A stretch of DNA of 64,000 nucleotides from the NCBI GenBank assembly GCA_964655355.1, contig CAZZMD010000008.1, positions 1 through 64,000 of the forward strand, written 5' to 3'. Source of the DNA: CALGDE01 sp964655355. Lineage in GTDB: Bacteria > Cyanobacteriota > Cyanobacteriia > CACIAM-69d. Numbering within the stretch: position 1 is the stretch's first letter; every line of letters begins with the position of its first letter. Below are positions 35,183 through 44,005 of the stretch, piece after piece. The position numbers and the translations under genes were made by a program. The notes below the pieces were generated by a model. It searched no databases. It was not told the DNA's origin and was given only the letters and a program-made list of their open reading frames with translations.

Positions 35183-36508
35183 TTGACTGTGACTCAAGAT
35201 GCCCTGATTACAAATGTACGGGTGTTGGATCCGATTGCTTTGGGCGATCGCCAACAGTCTGTTTGGATCGCGGATGGGGTGATTCGGGCGGTGGATCCGG
35301 AGCCGGGGACGGTGCCTGAGTCTGTCCCGGTGGTGGATGGGACCGGCTGTGTTCTGGGTCCGGCGTTGGTGGATTTATATAGCACCCTGAGCGATCCGGG
35401 TTTTGAGGCGCGGGAGTCGCTGGCGGAGTTTTTGGCGGCGGCGACAGCAGGGGGCTTTGGCCATGTGGCAGTGTTGCCCAATACGAACCCGGCGATCGCG
35501 ACCCCTGCGCAGCTTCTTGAACTTCACCGTCGTACTCAGCAGCTTCGCCAGGAGAATCCTGGTCTGGCGCGGTGTCTTGCTTGGGCGGGTGCGACTGTGA
35601 ATCGGGAGGGCAAACAATTTACTGAGCTGGGGGAGTTGCAGTCTGCGGGGGCGATCGGGTTTACGGATGCTCGGCCGATCGCTAATCCTGTGCTGGCCCG
35701 TCGTTTGCTTGAATATTCCGCTCCGTTAAATCGTCCTATTGCTTGCTGGGCTTGGAATGCGGAGTTGGCGGGGGATGGACAGTTATTTGAGGCGCCGGAA
35801 ACGTTGCGGGCGGGGTTGCCGAAAATGCCGGTGGCGGCGGAAACGGCGGCGGTGGCGACCCTATTGGAGTTGGGCGATCGCCATACGGCTCCTTTACATT
35901 TGATGCGCATTAGTAGCGATCGCGCGGTGGACCTGATTCGCCAGGGTAAAAGTCACAGTCCCAATGTCACCGCGAGTACCAACTGGTTATCGTTGGTGGC
36001 CCATACGGGGCATATCACGGGGGATGCCGCGTTGGTTGGATCGGACCGTCCGGCGGCTCCCTATGATCCTAATTTCCATGCGTTTCCGCCGTTGCCCCAT
36101 CCCCGGCAGCAGGCGGCGTTGATTGATGGGATTAAGGATGGCACCTTGGGGGCGATCGCCGTTGACCATTGTGCCTATACCTATGAAGAAAAAACGGTGG
36201 CGTTTGGGGAAGCGCCGGTGGGGACGTTGGGCTATCCTTTGGCGTTGCCTTTGTTGTGGCAAGCCTTGGTCAGTACTGAAAAACTTGACCCGTTGACCCT
36301 GTGGCGTGCCCTTACTACCGGTCCCGCTGAGATTTTGGGCTTGGAGATGACGGCGATCGCCCCCGGTGAACCCGCCAATTTAATTCTGTTTGACCCCGAC
36401 GAAACTTGGACGGTGACCGCTGAGACGCTCCAGGGGCGGGCGGCAAATACCCCCTGGTTTGGACACACTATTCCTGGCATGATTAAGCGTCAATGGCGAT
36501 CGTCCTAG
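35183..36508 (+). CDS. pyrC: Dihydroorotase homologue lacking metal ligands
   Basis: 441 residues from TTG 35183. The overall amidohydrolase layout is that of class I dihydroorotase: early beta strands, LPNTNP at 98-103, AIAVDHCAYTYEEK near 325 and PGEPANLILFD at the end. The catalytic HxH normally following the first barrel strand is replaced by DLYSTLSDPG (64-73), and the later HIAH-type histidine site reads LHLMRISSD. It is therefore probably not catalytic. Inactive dihydroorotase homologues are known as structural partners of aspartate transcarbamoylase in some bacteria; that role here is inferred. Confidence 0.82.
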   Translation: MTVTQDALITNVRVLDPIALGDRQQSVWIADGVIRAVDPEPGTVPESVPVVDGTGCVLGPALVDLYSTLSDPGFEARESLAEFLAAATAGGFGHVAVLPNTNPAIATPAQLLELHRRTQQLRQENPGLARCLAWAGATVNREGKQFTELGELQSAGAIGFTDARPIANPVLARRLLEYSAPLNRPIACWAWNAELAGDGQLFEAPETLRAGLPKMPVAAETAAVATLLELGDRHTAPLHLMRISSDRAVDLIRQGKSHSPNVTASTNWLSLVAHTGHITGDAALVGSDRPAAPYDPNFHAFPPLPHPRQQAALIDGIKDGTLGAIAVDHCAYTYEEKTVAFGEAPVGTLGYPLALPLLWQALVSTEKLDPLTLWRALTTGPAEILGLEMTAIAPGEPANLILFDPDETWTVTAETLQGRAANTPWFGHTIPGMIKRQWRSS

Positions 36509-36557
36509 CTGTCGTCATCCTAAAATCCAAGCTAAAAATCATCAGGTTCTCAAGACC

Positions 36558-37652
36558 ATGCCCATGCCTCCCTACATCGCTCCGTGGTATTTGCGCAATG
36601 GCATGGCAATGACCGCTTATATTGCCTGGCAGGCGTCTAGAACCTGGGAAACAACCATCGATTTGCCTGCGCCACCCCACCGGGACCATGTGTTTCAGGG
36701 GGATGATGGGGTTCCGATCTATGGGCAAATTTCTATTCCGCCTAATCCTAAAGGCACGATTGTCGGTACCTATGGCATTGTTGGCGAGCTGGGGAATCAA
36801 TGGTTTTTGGAATTGCTGCGCCGCAAGGCCTATGGGGATGGATATGCGGTTGTGTTGTTTGATTGGCGTGCCCATGGTGTGACCGGACAGCTTTCCCCGG
36901 CCCTGACCTCCGATGGGATTAATGAGGGTAAGGATTTTATCCATATTGCGGCTCAAGCTCAGGCTTTGGGCTGTCCCGCTCCCCTTTTCTTCGCGGCTTA
37001 CTCCCTCGGGGGACAGCTTGCCCTATGGGGGATTCACTATTTGGCGAGTCTCGACGATTGGGCGACCGGGGCCCTGCGCCAATTCAATCCCGATGATGTT
37101 GGAGGGGCCAGTGTCGTATGCCCTAATTTGGATTCGACGCGATCGCTGCGATATTTGGTGAGTAGCCCCCTGGGGCGCTATGTGGAGCAGCGTATTACCA
37201 GTGGTCTCAAGGATCTGAGCCGGGAGCTTCAGCAGTGCCATCCCGGTGAAATTAGCGATGAAGCCCTCTCGCGGGCGGACAGCATTTGGAATTTTGATAA
37301 GGAATTGGTGATTCCTCGCCTCGGGTTTGACACGGTCGACGACTATTACCAGGCTTGTAAACCCCTGCCTCTGCTCCCTACGCTCCCCAAGTCGACCCTG
37401 ATTATGTATGCTGCCGATGATCCGCTGTTCTCCCCGGTGCTGGTCCCTGAATTAAAGGCGGCCTGTGCGCCCAATCCCAACATTAAGTTGCTGGTGACCA
37501 AGCATGGGGGCCATGTGGGGTACTTCAGCAGTGCAGAAGGGCAGGCGATCGCCCAGGATCCGGATCCGTGGTGGGCTTGGAATCGTACCCTCGACTGGTT
37601 CAATCAAAAAATCGGCGAAACTAAGCGTCCCTTAACTCAAGCGGTCCACTAA
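36558..37652 (+). CDS. Alpha/beta hydrolase
   Basis: 364 residues with an alpha/beta-hydrolase fold. After GTIVGTYGIVGELGN (oxyanion side) come VVLFDWRAHG and the nucleophile elbow FFAAYSLGGQLALWG (Ser in S-L-G-G). A late acid in MYAADDPLFSP and the final His in TKHGGHVGYF complete a triad. This arrangement resembles the YheT/YMR210-type esterases. Natural substrate unknown. It is convergent with ccmN, with only 12 bases between the two stop codons. Confidence 0.87.
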   Translation: MPMPPYIAPWYLRNGMAMTAYIAWQASRTWETTIDLPAPPHRDHVFQGDDGVPIYGQISIPPNPKGTIVGTYGIVGELGNQWFLELLRRKAYGDGYAVVLFDWRAHGVTGQLSPALTSDGINEGKDFIHIAAQAQALGCPAPLFFAAYSLGGQLALWGIHYLASLDDWATGALRQFNPDDVGGASVVCPNLDSTRSLRYLVSSPLGRYVEQRITSGLKDLSRELQQCHPGEISDEALSRADSIWNFDKELVIPRLGFDTVDDYYQACKPLPLLPTLPKSTLIMYAADDPLFSPVLVPELKAACAPNPNIKLLVTKHGGHVGYFSSAEGQAIAQDPDPWWAWNRTLDWFNQKIGETKRPLTQAVH

Positions 37653-37664
37653 TCTTCCTGCTCG

Positions 37665-38470
37665 TCAATCTTCCCACTCGTCCCGATGTAGGTTCTGATT
37701 GTTGTTGAAACTTCCATTCTCCCAGTCCCCACTGTTGGCGTTGCTGGGGGGGGAATTGCGGTGGGGGAACATGGTCAGCATTAGTCGTTCGAGCTGCACT
37801 TTCCCATAAACCACCCCTTGGGGCATGGGGCGTGCCATGGTCCCTCCCGGTGGGGGAGGGGGAGAGGGAGTATTGGTGGCGGATGGATAATGGGTTGAGG
37901 GGGGCGACTGGGGCGGAGCCGAATGGGAAGAGGGCTGAGGCGTGGGGCTGGAATTGGGGGCCGCATTCCAAGATTTGGAAGCGTCGTCTAAACTATGGGA
38001 TTTGTCGGCGGGGGAGGGCGATCGCTGGGGGGTGGGAGGGCGCGATCACGAGGTGTAGAAGGCGGGTGGAAGCGAGGGGAGTGGGCGGGGGGGGGGGGGG
38101 GCGGGGGGGGGGTGGGACCGTCGTAGGAAATGCCTATGATTTCACCGGGGGCAATGGTTTGTCCCATATTCACCACGGTGTTCATGATGGTGGCTTGGGA
38201 GCCTAGACAGGCGCGATCGCCGATGGTGACTCGACCAATCAGGAGCACTGCCGCCCCCACATTGACCCCCGCACCAATATCAATCGCTCCGTCGTGGGCA
38301 TGAACAACGGTTCCCATGCCGATGACGGCACCGGGTCCAATCCGAATGCGACACCCTGGATCGGCCTGCAATAGCACCCCCGGGGCGACGACGGCCGTCG
38401 GATCTACGGCCACTTCCCCTGCGGTCCAGGACTCGCGATGGCTAATGGGGTGGAGGGGCTGCAGATGCAT
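37665..38470 (-). CDS. ccmN: Carboxysome assembly protein CcmN, frame-disrupted in this sequence
   Basis: CcmN links the CcmM/RuBisCO core to the shell through a C-terminal encapsulation peptide. From ATG 38470 the first frame codes the left-handed beta-helix domain (hexapeptide repeats such as GVLLQADPGCRIRIGPGAVIG) and a polyproline linker, then stops at 37988-37990. The encapsulation peptide lies in the -1 frame, which is open from 38045 to the stop at 37665-37667 and carries a Ser/Pro/Gln linker of about 75 residues before it. One extra base between 37991 and 38045 (the G6 run at 38027-38032 is a candidate) would join them. G15-C-G10 at 38087-38112 makes an assembly error plausible; real slippage is the alternative. 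Confidence 0.85.
37758..37811 (-). other. CcmN encapsulation peptide in the -1 frame
   Basis: The 18 residues VYGKVQLERLMLTMFPHR, read leftward from 37811, match the amphipathic encapsulation peptide that binds CcmK2. A hydrophilic tail of about 30 residues follows to the stop at 37665. It is out of frame with the CcmN beta-helix domain in this sequence. Confidence 0.85.
38087..38112. repeat. Homopolymer tract G15-C-G10 in the ccmN linker
   Basis: Fifteen G (38087-38101), one C, then ten G (38103-38112). On the coding strand it encodes the polyproline stretch of the CcmN linker. Tracts of this length are prone to slippage in replication and to sequencing error. Confidence 0.9.
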
Positions 38471-38624
38471 GGACGGACCAACCTAATTTAAGGGTGCGGA
38501 CAAGGGAGGATTATGTCTCAGGACTCGTCTCGGAATATTTGGGCGGTGGGACTGGGGGGATGGCTTGGGCGATCGCCTCAGTTCCGGGTCATTAATTTTG
38601 GGAACTGAGGCGAGTTGAAACGCG

Positions 38625-40643
38625 CTACGGGCGCTGAACGATTTCCTCGTACACCCGGCGCTTGTTTTTGGAATCAATGCCGATCACGCGCACATATTCG
38701 CCGCTGTGGTCTGCTAGGCAGGCTTCCAATTCGGCGACGACTTGGGATTTGTTGGTGGTGTCGATGGGCTTGCAGCTATTCCAGGAGTTGATCTGGAAGC
38801 GGCGGCGATCGACGTGTTCGGTGCCAATTTTGTAGCCCTGGGCGAGGAGCCCTTGGACTTGGGACACCACATCGGCGGGCAGGCGGCTGCTCCCGTAGGA
38901 GGCTGCGCCATTGCCGTTGCTGCTGTAACCGCCGCCGGTGCTGGCGGGGGCACTGTAGGAGGCCGCCGGTGCAGAGGCTTTCTTTCCGCCAGGACGCTGG
39001 GCGATCGCTTCAAATACGCGGCGCTTGGCTTTGGTGTCAACACCCAAGACGCGCACGTAGTCGTTGGGGTGCTCTGCCATGCAGGCTTGAATCTGGGAGA
39101 TGGCTTGGGATTCGCTGGTGGCGCTGACGCCGCTGCAGGAGGTCCAAGCACTGACTTTGAAGCGGCGGGCATCGGTGAATTCTGCGGTGATCTTGCAGCC
39201 GCTGGCGAGGGCATTGCGGATTTGACCCACCACTTCACCATCTAAGCCGCCGACTGCCGTTGCGGCACCGCCGCCACTGGGGGCGAAGTTTGTGCGGACC
39301 CCACCACTCACCGTGACGGGACCGTCGGGGCGCTGAACAATTTGCTCGTGGACTCGGCGCTTGTTGACCGTATCCACGCCCAGGATCCGAACGTAGCTGC
39401 CTTGGTTGTTGGCCATGCAGTTTTCCAACGCGCCCATGACTTCGTTGGGGCTGGCGTTGGTGAAGGATCCGCAGGAGGTCCAGGCGCTGACTTGGAAGCG
39501 ACGGCGGCTGGTGAATTCTAGGGAAATGCCGTAGCCCTGGGAAATGAGCTGTTGAATCTGCTGGCCAATATCACCGCCAACACTGCCGCTGGCAGACGCC
39601 GCTGCAGAACCGTTGCGGCTGGCGCTACCCTTGAAGCCGCCGGAGCTGCTGCCCACACCGGGGCGATCGCCGGGGCGCTGAATAATTTCTTCGAATGCTC
39701 GACGCTTATTTGCGGTATCCACGCCAATTAGCCGTACATACTTGCCACCGTTGGCGGACAAGCAGCCTTCCAGGGCCGATAAGACTTCCGACTCGCGGGA
39801 TGAGCTGGACAATCCGCAGCTATTCCATGAGGCGGTTTGGAAGCGACGTTTATCGGCGGACTCTGCCGTCACCTTGTAGCCCTGTGCTAGAAGCTGACGA
39901 ACTTGTTGGACTAACTCTGGGCTAAGAGACGTGCTCACCACAGACCCCCTGGACTTAGAATTTTGAGTTTGATTGGTTGGATTTGGAGACGAATCAGATG
40001 ATCGAGCTCGGCTGGCTGCCGCGCCCCTCTGACCAGAAGCACCATTCGCGCTGGATGACCGATATGGACTGTATCCAGACGCCGGACTAACGCCTTGCTC
40101 ACTCCCCAGGAGTTGGGCCACAAATTCCCGATCCTGTGGACGTACGGTGGGTAAGGCTTCTGCCGCCTCTTGGGTTAATACCACCGATCCCGATGGCACA
40201 AACCGCCCTGGCGGAACTTCCACATCTTGAATCAGGGCGTGCATCATGACAATACAGCCATTTCCAAGACGGGCATTAAAGACTGTCGAGCGGAACCCGA
40301 TGAAACATTCTGCGCCGATGTAAGCCGGACCATGCACGAGGGCGAGATGGCTGATCACCGTGCGATCGCCCACCCAAACCGCATAATCCCGATCATCATC
40401 CCCCAGGACGCGCCCGTTTCCCACGCCATGGATCACGGCCCCGTCGTTCACCTGGGTCTGCTGACCTAAATGAAAGGGGGTGTCGGGCTCGGCGCGGACC
40501 GATGTTCCCGGTCCGATCACGGCTCCCTTCCCAATGGTGACGGGTCCCACCACGTTGGAGAAGCGATGGACCGATGCCGACGAGTGGATGGATGGACCAC
40601 TCGACCGGGATGCCACTGAGGAACCTGATCGTGAGACTTGCAT
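38625..40643 (-). CDS. ccmM: Carboxysome scaffold protein CcmM with four RbcS-like modules
   Basis: CcmM condenses RuBisCO into the procarboxysome. The 672 residues comprise an N-terminal gamma-carbonic-anhydrase-like domain (about 1-190; NDGAVIHGV, HLALVHGPAYIG) and a Ser/Gly-rich linker. Four SSUL modules follow (about 240-672), each opening QGYKV/ASGCKI-like and containing RRF-x-x-x-WxSC and a later ExC/QxC. All four carry both cysteines. A GTG at 39938, six bases after AGGGGG, could start a short form containing only the modules, as known for M35 in other species. It lies between ccmL and ccmN. Confidence 0.96.
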   Translation of the reverse strand: MQVSRSGSSVASRSSGPSIHSSASVHRFSNVVGPVTIGKGAVIGPGTSVRAEPDTPFHLGQQTQVNDGAVIHGVGNGRVLGDDDRDYAVWVGDRTVISHLALVHGPAYIGAECFIGFRSTVFNARLGNGCIVMMHALIQDVEVPPGRFVPSGSVVLTQEAAEALPTVRPQDREFVAQLLGSEQGVSPASGYSPYRSSSANGASGQRGAAASRARSSDSSPNPTNQTQNSKSRGSVVSTSLSPELVQQVRQLLAQGYKVTAESADKRRFQTASWNSCGLSSSSRESEVLSALEGCLSANGGKYVRLIGVDTANKRRAFEEIIQRPGDRPGVGSSSGGFKGSASRNGSAAASASGSVGGDIGQQIQQLISQGYGISLEFTSRRRFQVSAWTSCGSFTNASPNEVMGALENCMANNQGSYVRILGVDTVNKRRVHEQIVQRPDGPVTVSGGVRTNFAPSGGGAATAVGGLDGEVVGQIRNALASGCKITAEFTDARRFKVSAWTSCSGVSATSESQAISQIQACMAEHPNDYVRVLGVDTKAKRRVFEAIAQRPGGKKASAPAASYSAPASTGGGYSSNGNGAASYGSSRLPADVVSQVQGLLAQGYKIGTEHVDRRRFQINSWNSCKPIDTTNKSQVVAELEACLADHSGEYVRVIGIDSKNKRRVYEEIVQRP
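39938..39950 (-). promoter_or_regulatory. Candidate internal translation start for short CcmM
   Basis: On the minus strand AGGGGG (39950-39945) stands six bases before GTG at 39938 (a second GTG is at 39941). Initiation here would give a 437-residue protein of four RbcS-like modules, analogous to the short CcmM of other beta-carboxysomes. Confidence 0.5.
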
Positions 40644-40658
40644 CGTGTTTCCCTGCCT

Positions 40659-40979
40659 TTAAGATTCGGGCAACAGCAACCGCTCTGCCTGGCGCTTGTC
40701 GTATAAGCGCATTTTTTCAACACTGACCGTGTCGATAATCGCTACGACGGCAGCGTCAATGGGGCGACCTTCACCCCCGTCCACATGCCGCGCAGCACTT
40801 CCCCGGCTGACTAACACCCACTCATCCACACCGGCACCGACGCCGTCGCCCGCTACTTCATAGCGGTCTGTTAGGTTCCCGGAATCATCTACAAGTTGAA
40901 CAAGGAGAAGCTTCAAACCTCGCAGGCGGGGCTCTTTTTGGGTGCTAACAACGGTGCCGCGAACTTGCGCGATTTGCAT
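40659..40979 (-). CDS. ccmL: Carboxysome vertex protein CcmL
   Basis: A 106-residue pentameric shell protein (BMV family) that caps the vertices of the carboxysome. ATG 40979 gives the family start MQIAQVRGTVVSTQKEP; the frame opens earlier at 41021. Conserved features are LLLVQLVDDSG, a glycine-rich GDGVGAGVDEWVLVSRGSAAR loop read in two parts, and the end PIDAAVVAIIDTV. ccmM starts 15 bases after its stop, so the two are co-transcribed. Confidence 0.95.
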   Translation of the reverse strand: MQIAQVRGTVVSTQKEPRLRGLKLLLVQLVDDSGNLTDRYEVAGDGVGAGVDEWVLVSRGSAARHVDGGEGRPIDAAVVAIIDTVSVEKMRLYDKRQAERLLLPES

Positions 40980-41392
40980 GGGGATAACCTGCGTCAGTGT
41001 GTCACTGAACGCCAATAACACTAAACTTCACGACAGGGATTACCTGAACCCATGATGGGACAAAGTCAGAGCACTTTAGCCCTGGCTCAAATAATCGTTT
41101 TACTCAAACTAAGAATCTTAATGAAAGCTGATTATGCTGCTTCTCTGTCTGAGTGGAACTCAATAGAAAAGAGCGCATTCGGTAAAGTTCAATCGCCCCG
41201 GCGGCGGATGTCGCGGCTGTTCTCAGGGATGAGCGGTGGGGGCTCAATGGGCGGGAATGGCTGGTGTGACCCCAAGGGCGTTACCAGCCAAAGGCCCAGA
41301 GCTGAATGCCAACGGTCTTGGTGGGAATCTCGGAGGGCGGTACGCACTAACCGATTTATTCACGCTGCCTGTTCCCGTTGGCGGGCGATCGC
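40980..41392. other. ccmK-ccmL spacer with hairpin, no supported gene
   Basis: 413 bases, long for an operon spacer. GGCTGGT (41259-41265) and ACCAGCC (41283-41289) form a 7-bp stem about 105-130 bases after the ccmK stop. It could partly terminate transcription or protect the ccmK mRNA, raising shell protein CcmK over CcmL. A rightward open frame (41052-41411) overlaps ccmK and resembles nothing. Confidence 0.5.
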
Positions 41393-41701
41393 CTATTCAG
41401 AGAACTGCTGAACCGCCTCGGTGTAGCGGATGGGCAGAACGTACTCCAGGTTCTCGTGGGGGCGAGCGATGATGTGGGTGGAAACCACTTCGCCACCGTC
41501 AACGCGGCGAACGGATTCTTTACCCGCTGCGACGGATGCCTGAACTTCAGACACGTCGCCACGGACGATAACGGTGACGCGAGCGCTACCAATTTTCTCG
41601 TAGCCCACCAGGGTCACACGAGCCGCTTTAACCATGGCGTCAGCAGCTTCCACAACGGCGGGAAAGCCACGGGTTTCAATCATTCCAACTGCGATAGGCA
41701 T
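41393..41701 (-). CDS. ccmK2: Major carboxysome shell protein CcmK2-type
   Basis: A 102-residue BMC-domain protein that forms the hexagonal facets of the carboxysome shell. ATG 41701 has GAGGAG upstream and gives MPIAVGMIETRGFPAVVEAAD; the frame opens earlier at 41767. Diagnostic segments are MVKAARVTLVGYEKIGSARV, RGDVSEVQASVAAG and STHIIARPHENLEYVLP, typical of CcmK1/CcmK2. Many beta-cyanobacteria carry ccmK1 and ccmK2 in tandem; only one is present here. It is the first gene of the ccm operon. Confidence 0.95.
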   Translation of the reverse strand: MPIAVGMIETRGFPAVVEAADAMVKAARVTLVGYEKIGSARVTVIVRGDVSEVQASVAAGKESVRRVDGGEVVSTHIIARPHENLEYVLPIRYTEAVQQFSE

Positions 41702-42144
41702 TTCGTCGAACTCCTCTGGGTCTAAAGGATGAGTTTTCTGTGATTCTCTTGGACCTGTGGTCGCCATTGCCTGCGGGCCACTCGGCCGCCTGGTGAATTA
41801 CCGATCCCGTGCGGGGTTATCGGTAATCTCGGCTACTAATTCTCTCATTATTTGAGAACATCGACTGACGCAAGTTCGGCTTCGGCATTGGGGAGAGGGG
41901 CAGAATCAACAGATTTTGCCGCTTCCGATGCGCGAGAAGCCTTAGCCCGCCCTGGGACTTGCAAAATCCTTTGGTTAGGTCAGCCTGACAAATCAGTCAA
42001 GATTTGTCCATAAGCATATCGAATGGTGGGCCGCTACCAGTTTGTGAATTTCAATCCCAGTGATAACGGCAGACTAATCAATCTGTTACGGGTGAACCAA
42101 ATTGATTTGTCCCGTCGGGTTGTGACCCTTGAGATTCGGGCGCT
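41702..42144. other. Upstream region of the ccm operon, no gene
   Basis: 443 bases between cupS and ccmK2 on the same strand. It holds an inverted repeat at 41797-41827 and AT-richer sequence around 41820-41880 and 41980-42100, where a promoter would fit. No open frame resembles a gene. Confidence 0.5.
41797..41827. promoter_or_regulatory. Inverted repeat in the ccmK2 leader
   Basis: ATTACCGAT (41797-41805) and ATCGGTAAT (41819-41827) are exact reverse complements, with CCC/GGG able to extend the stem. It lies about 96 bases upstream of ccmK2. It could be an operator or an mRNA leader hairpin; no regulator is assigned. Confidence 0.5.
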
Positions 42145-42552
42145 CTAGCCCATGAGGATGACGTTGTCGAGGACGTGGATAATTCCGTTTTCGGCTTCGA
42201 TGTCCGCTGCGAGTACTGTGGCGTTTTTCACTTCAAAGGCATCGTTTAAGCCGGTGCGGATGGGGATGGGGGCCCCTTCGATGGATGCTATTTCTCCCAT
42301 TTGGAGCAGTTCTGCTTGGGTGTATTTGCCGGAGACGACGTGGAAGGTCAGGATGCGGGCCAGTTGAGGTGGGTTTTGCACTAGGGTTTGCACGGTGCCG
42401 GGGGGGAGTTTGGCGAAGGCGTCGTCGTTTGGAGCAAACACGGTGAAGGGGCCGCCGGTTTGTAGGGTTTCTACGAGTCCGGCGGCTTGGACCGCAGCGA
42501 CTAGGGTGGAAAAACCCTCGGTATTCACAGCAATATCAACAATCGTAGCCAT
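42145..42552 (-). CDS. cupS: Fasciclin-domain protein CupS of the NDH-1MS CO2-uptake complex
   Basis: A 135-residue single fasciclin (FAS1) domain: GGPFTVFAPNDDAFAKLPPGTV, ARILTFHVVSGKY and the closing NGIIHVLDNVILMG. It follows cupA by 79 bases on the same strand. In other cyanobacteria CupS is a small fasciclin-fold subunit encoded directly after ndhF3-ndhD3-cupA, and the gene order here is the same. Its exact role in CO2 uptake is not settled. No signal peptide is seen, in keeping with a thylakoid-peripheral cytosolic location. Confidence 0.88.
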   Translation of the reverse strand: MATIVDIAVNTEGFSTLVAAVQAAGLVETLQTGGPFTVFAPNDDAFAKLPPGTVQTLVQNPPQLARILTFHVVSGKYTQAELLQMGEIASIEGAPIPIRTGLNDAFEVKNATVLAADIEAENGIIHVLDNVILMG

Positions 42553-42631
42553 AGCCTAGAAGGACAGAACCAGAGATACAGTAACGGTAAGGGGTGTGAG
42601 GACGGACCGCGAACACGGCCCTCGGACGCTG

Positions 42632-43927
42632 TTAACGATACTCCTGATCCTGGATCGCTTTTAGGCGGGCTTCGGGGCGCAGGAATCGATCCATTTGACT
42701 TTCGAAGAATTGCCGGTTGGCCAGGCGGTGTTCGGGGTTGGGGTCATCGAGGGGGTAGAGCAGGGCGGTGCGCAGGGCTTGGATCACGGCGGAGGTGACG
42801 TTGTACATGGACCGCTGAAACGTAATACCGAGCTGAATCAAAATATCGTCGTCGCCGCGGCAGTAGTTGTCGTAGTAGTCCAGGAGGTAGTCGGGCAGGA
42901 AGTGCATCATGTCTTGCATGAGCAGGGTGGGGGGGATGCCGGCGCTGCCGACGGGGAAGACGTCCGCATACAGGATCCCGTAGTGAAAATCTTTTTGTTC
43001 GGCGGGGACTTCGTGGGCTTGGGCGTTGTAGGATTTGGTGCCGCGGAAGGGGGCGGTGCGATAAAAGACCGCTTCGACGTAGGGGAGGGCGGCTTCATAG
43101 AGCCAGGTGAAGGCTTTGCTTTTGGGGATGAGTTCGTAGCATTCGTCGCCGACATAAACATGGTGATAAATCGGGCGTCCGGCGACGGCGAAGATGCCAT
43201 TCACTAGAAAATCCATGGCGTCGGGGACGCCGCTGAAGCCGCCTTCGTCATAAATATCGGACATTTCGAAGAAGACGGGGGCCATCACTTCCCAAAACAG
43301 TCCTAGGTTGGCGTAGTAGGACAGGTCCCGGCATTTTTCATAGAACATGTCTGGGAATAGCTTATGTAAACCCAGCATGAGGGGGTTGCCTTTGAAGTAG
43401 GCGGCGATCGCGCGATCGCAATTCGCCTTGTATTCGTCGGTATACAGGTAATCGTTGAAGCGGCCGCCCATGCCTTGGTGCCACAGCATGGCTTGTTTGC
43501 AGGCTTCGGCGAATTCCATATTCACGCGATCGTGCCAGAGGTGGTGGAAGAGTTTGGGTAGTTTTTTGCCCACTTCCCCTTTGTCCATAAAGTCCAGCAG
43601 TTCGGGATGGGCTCCGGCTTCCCCTCGCCAAATGCGCAGGTCGGCGGTGTCTCCGGCGTAGTGGTTGGGGAGGTCTAGGTAGGTTTTCGGTAGGAAATAT
43701 TTAAAGGCGGGCAGGGGGTTCAGGAAGACGCGCTCGGCGATGTAGAGCAGGTCCCGCCAATAAAAGTCCATGGGGACGGCATAGGCTTTGTAGATGCCGA
43801 TGATTTGTTTCAGGTTGTCTGGGGTGTCCGGCAGCATGGAGCCCCCTGCTTCGAGCCGGTGGATGATGTCGGCGTAGGGGTGGGTGGAGGGGGGGATTAC
43901 GGTTTTGTTTTCGGTGAGGATCGCCAT
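42632..43927 (-). CDS. cupA: CO2 hydration protein CupA (ChpY) of NDH-1MS
   Basis: A 431-residue protein proposed to convert CO2 to bicarbonate on the cytosolic face of NDH-1MS, driven by proton pumping through NdhF3/NdhD3. The motif HHLWHDRVNMEFAEAC (residues 128-143) is shared with CupB (HLQHDRINYEYAEYC) and provides the His/Arg pair expected near the catalytic zinc. It is 50 residues longer than CupB here, partly through an insert at about 81-124, which is consistent with the CupA type. The order ndhF3-ndhD3-cupA-cupS supports this. Confidence 0.93.
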   Translation of the reverse strand: MAILTENKTVIPPSTHPYADIIHRLEAGGSMLPDTPDNLKQIIGIYKAYAVPMDFYWRDLLYIAERVFLNPLPAFKYFLPKTYLDLPNHYAGDTADLRIWRGEAGAHPELLDFMDKGEVGKKLPKLFHHLWHDRVNMEFAEACKQAMLWHQGMGGRFNDYLYTDEYKANCDRAIAAYFKGNPLMLGLHKLFPDMFYEKCRDLSYYANLGLFWEVMAPVFFEMSDIYDEGGFSGVPDAMDFLVNGIFAVAGRPIYHHVYVGDECYELIPKSKAFTWLYEAALPYVEAVFYRTAPFRGTKSYNAQAHEVPAEQKDFHYGILYADVFPVGSAGIPPTLLMQDMMHFLPDYLLDYYDNYCRGDDDILIQLGITFQRSMYNVTSAVIQALRTALLYPLDDPNPEHRLANRQFFESQMDRFLRPEARLKAIQDQEYR

Positions 43928-44005
43928 GGTGCGGAGGATTAAGGGGGGATGTTATGGACGAGTGGGAATGGACGGGGGGGAGGGGAGTAAATAAAACCTA
44001 AAAAC

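Noticed and set aside
37781..37966. Continuation of the ccmN first frame as a separate Pro-rich product
   Set aside because: It is composed of Pro/Arg codons produced by reading the linker out of frame. The -1 frame gives the encapsulation peptide instead.
41052..41411. Rightward open frame in the ccmK-ccmL spacer
   Set aside because: It overlaps ccmK antisense, has mixed composition and no family resemblance.
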